In this document: positions 34,669 through 35,370 of the stretch, piece by piece | Position numbering within the stretch: position 1 is the first letter of the stretch | Layout: every line of letters begins with the position of its first letter | Assembly: GCA_015487095.1 (NCBI GenBank) | Contig: WFQM01000284.1 | Span: 1-35,370 of the forward strand | Length of the DNA stretch: 35,370 bases | Source: Gammaproteobacteria bacterium | Lineage (GTDB): Bacteria > Pseudomonadota > Gammaproteobacteria > SZUA-152 | Direction: 5' to 3' | Notes under the pieces: model-generated | Database searches by the model: none | The model's input: the letters and a program-made list of their open reading frames with translations, nothing else | What the model was told of the DNA's origin: nothing | Translations under genes and position numbers: made by a program

Positions 34669-35370
34669 TTATTCCAGATATTTTTTCTGCCATTGCAGGT
34701 ACATTTTTCGTACATGCTCAGCATAGGCTACCTTGTCATCAAAATCAGCCGGGTCGATTGCGTCAAACACATAATAGTTGGCCCGGTGATTTTGAGTGCG
34801 AATGAAATGCCACATTTTATCCACCAGCGTGTACGGGTCCTGCCACTCGAAATCCTCCTGGGACTCATAATGAATGAACACGGGCACAATGGGCACGCCG
34901 GTTTGCAGTGACACATCGAAGGCACCCAACTTGAAGTCACGGGTAATGCGCCGTCCGGTACAGCCACCTTCCGGATACAGGGCGATATTTTTGCCGTGAT
35001 CCAGAGCCGTGATCATCGTATCGATCACAGCCCGGCGTGAGTCGGGGTTATCACGATCCACGTACAGGTTGCCTGCTGCCTCGGTGATGCGTCCCACCAG
35101 CCACCATTTCTTCACCTGCACCTTGGCCACTGAATGCACAGGAAACAGTGCGGGAATGCCCACATCTTCCAGCGCCGAAGGATGGTTGGCAATCAGAATA
35201 TAGCGTTCGGGCAGGGCCGAGACATTTTTTTGATGCAGACGCAGATCCACCCTCAGTGCGCGTACAAAACTGCGACACCAGAAGCGAAACAGCGTGAAAT
35301 AAACACAGCTGTCGTGCAGTCTGCGAAAGTGACTCAACCCGTTCATGGCCAGAGTAAACACGGCCAGCTC
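34669..35370 (-). CDS. PlsC-like lysophospholipid acyltransferase, possibly cut by the window edge
   Basis: This enzyme of the 1-acyl-glycerol-3-phosphate acyltransferase family transfers an acyl chain in phospholipid or ornithine-lipid synthesis. Visible motifs are NHPSALED (His60 counted from a GTG at 35361), GNLYVDRDN, and LYPEGGCTG, the acyltransferase FPEG equivalent. The standard HX4D motif reads HX4E with Asp next, a variant that may be shared by a subfamily. The frame is open to the end of the window. The true start could be GTG 35361, ATG 35346 or further upstream, so treat the N-terminus as incomplete. No partner gene is visible. Confidence 0.82.
   Translation of the reverse strand, partial: ELAVFTLAMNGLSHFRRLHDSCVYFTLFRFWCRSFVRALRVDLRLHQKNVSALPERYILIANHPSALEDVGIPALFPVHSVAKVQVKKWWLVGRITEAAGNLYVDRDNPDSRRAVIDTMITALDHGKNIALYPEGGCTGRRITRDFKLGAFDVSLQTGVPIVPVFIHYESQEDFEWQDPYTLVDKMWHFIRTQNHRANYYVFDAIDPADFDDKVAYAEHVRKMYLQWQKKYLE

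Noticed and set aside
34209-34805. 198-codon plus-strand frame
   Set aside because: It overlaps the DUF898 and acyltransferase genes on the opposite strand and has no recognisable motif.

Overview
The window looks like a chromosomal segment of a gammaproteobacterium, probably a sulfur oxidiser. Housekeeping genes of gammaproteobacterial type (prmA, purT, typA/bipA, a TusE/DsrC protein, DUF3549, DUF898/YjgN, a membrane-anchored RRM protein) enclose a more AT-rich accessory region of about 21 kb. This assignment rests on gene content read by eye, not on a search.

Layout. 1-470: interspersed repeats, including a complete 177-bp MITE-like element. 473-1590 (minus): a translationally overlapped DsbA-like/DsbB-like thiol-oxidation pair. 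1907-2794 (minus): prmA. 2795-3715: a long AT-rich gap. 3716-6607 (plus): a large exported protein with a seven-unit FG-GAP-type propeller, six PKD domains and a C-terminal GlyGly-CTERM-like anchor. 6882-12730 (plus): a tightly packed five-gene sulfur operon (diheme cytochrome c, TsdA-like diheme thiosulfate dehydrogenase, SulP anion transporter with a (DHQ)8 tail, exported DsrE-like protein, SoxB-like metallophosphoesterase) behind a recognisable sigma70-type promoter. 12901-20546 (minus): a two-gene unit of a carotenoid-cleavage-oxygenase-family enzyme translationally coupled to a 2066-residue single-module type I polyketide synthase (KS-AT-DH-degenerate ER-KR-ACP). MITE-related and REP-like sequences bracket it. 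20547-21573: more repeats, including the second full MITE copy. 21574-26882 (minus): an outer-membrane-like protein with a poly-C tract, then tusE, a DnaJ-domain membrane protein, purT, DUF3549 and an RRM protein. 27063-28409 (minus): a PAS histidine kinase that appears to lack a standard start codon. 29098-30069 (plus): an orphan periplasmic binding protein with a CxxC motif. 30257-32077 (plus): typA. 32083-35370 (minus): M48 protease, DUF898 protein and a PlsC-like acyltransferase that reaches the window edge.

How the genes may work together. The sulfur operon encodes enzymes that could oxidise thiosulfate to tetrathionate in the periplasm (TsdA with its cytochrome partner), move a sulfur oxyanion across the inner membrane (SulP), and handle or hydrolyse sulfur intermediates in the periplasm (exported DsrE-like and SoxB-like proteins) without SoxXA or SoxYZ. 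The most novel-looking unit is the carotenoid-oxygenase/PKS pair. The PKS has working KR and DH motifs but an eroded ER, so it should make an unreduced, conjugated polyene chain. The oxygenase belongs to a family that cleaves conjugated C=C bonds. The inference is that one enzyme builds a polyene and the other cleaves it, or that the oxygenase supplies an apocarotenoid primer.
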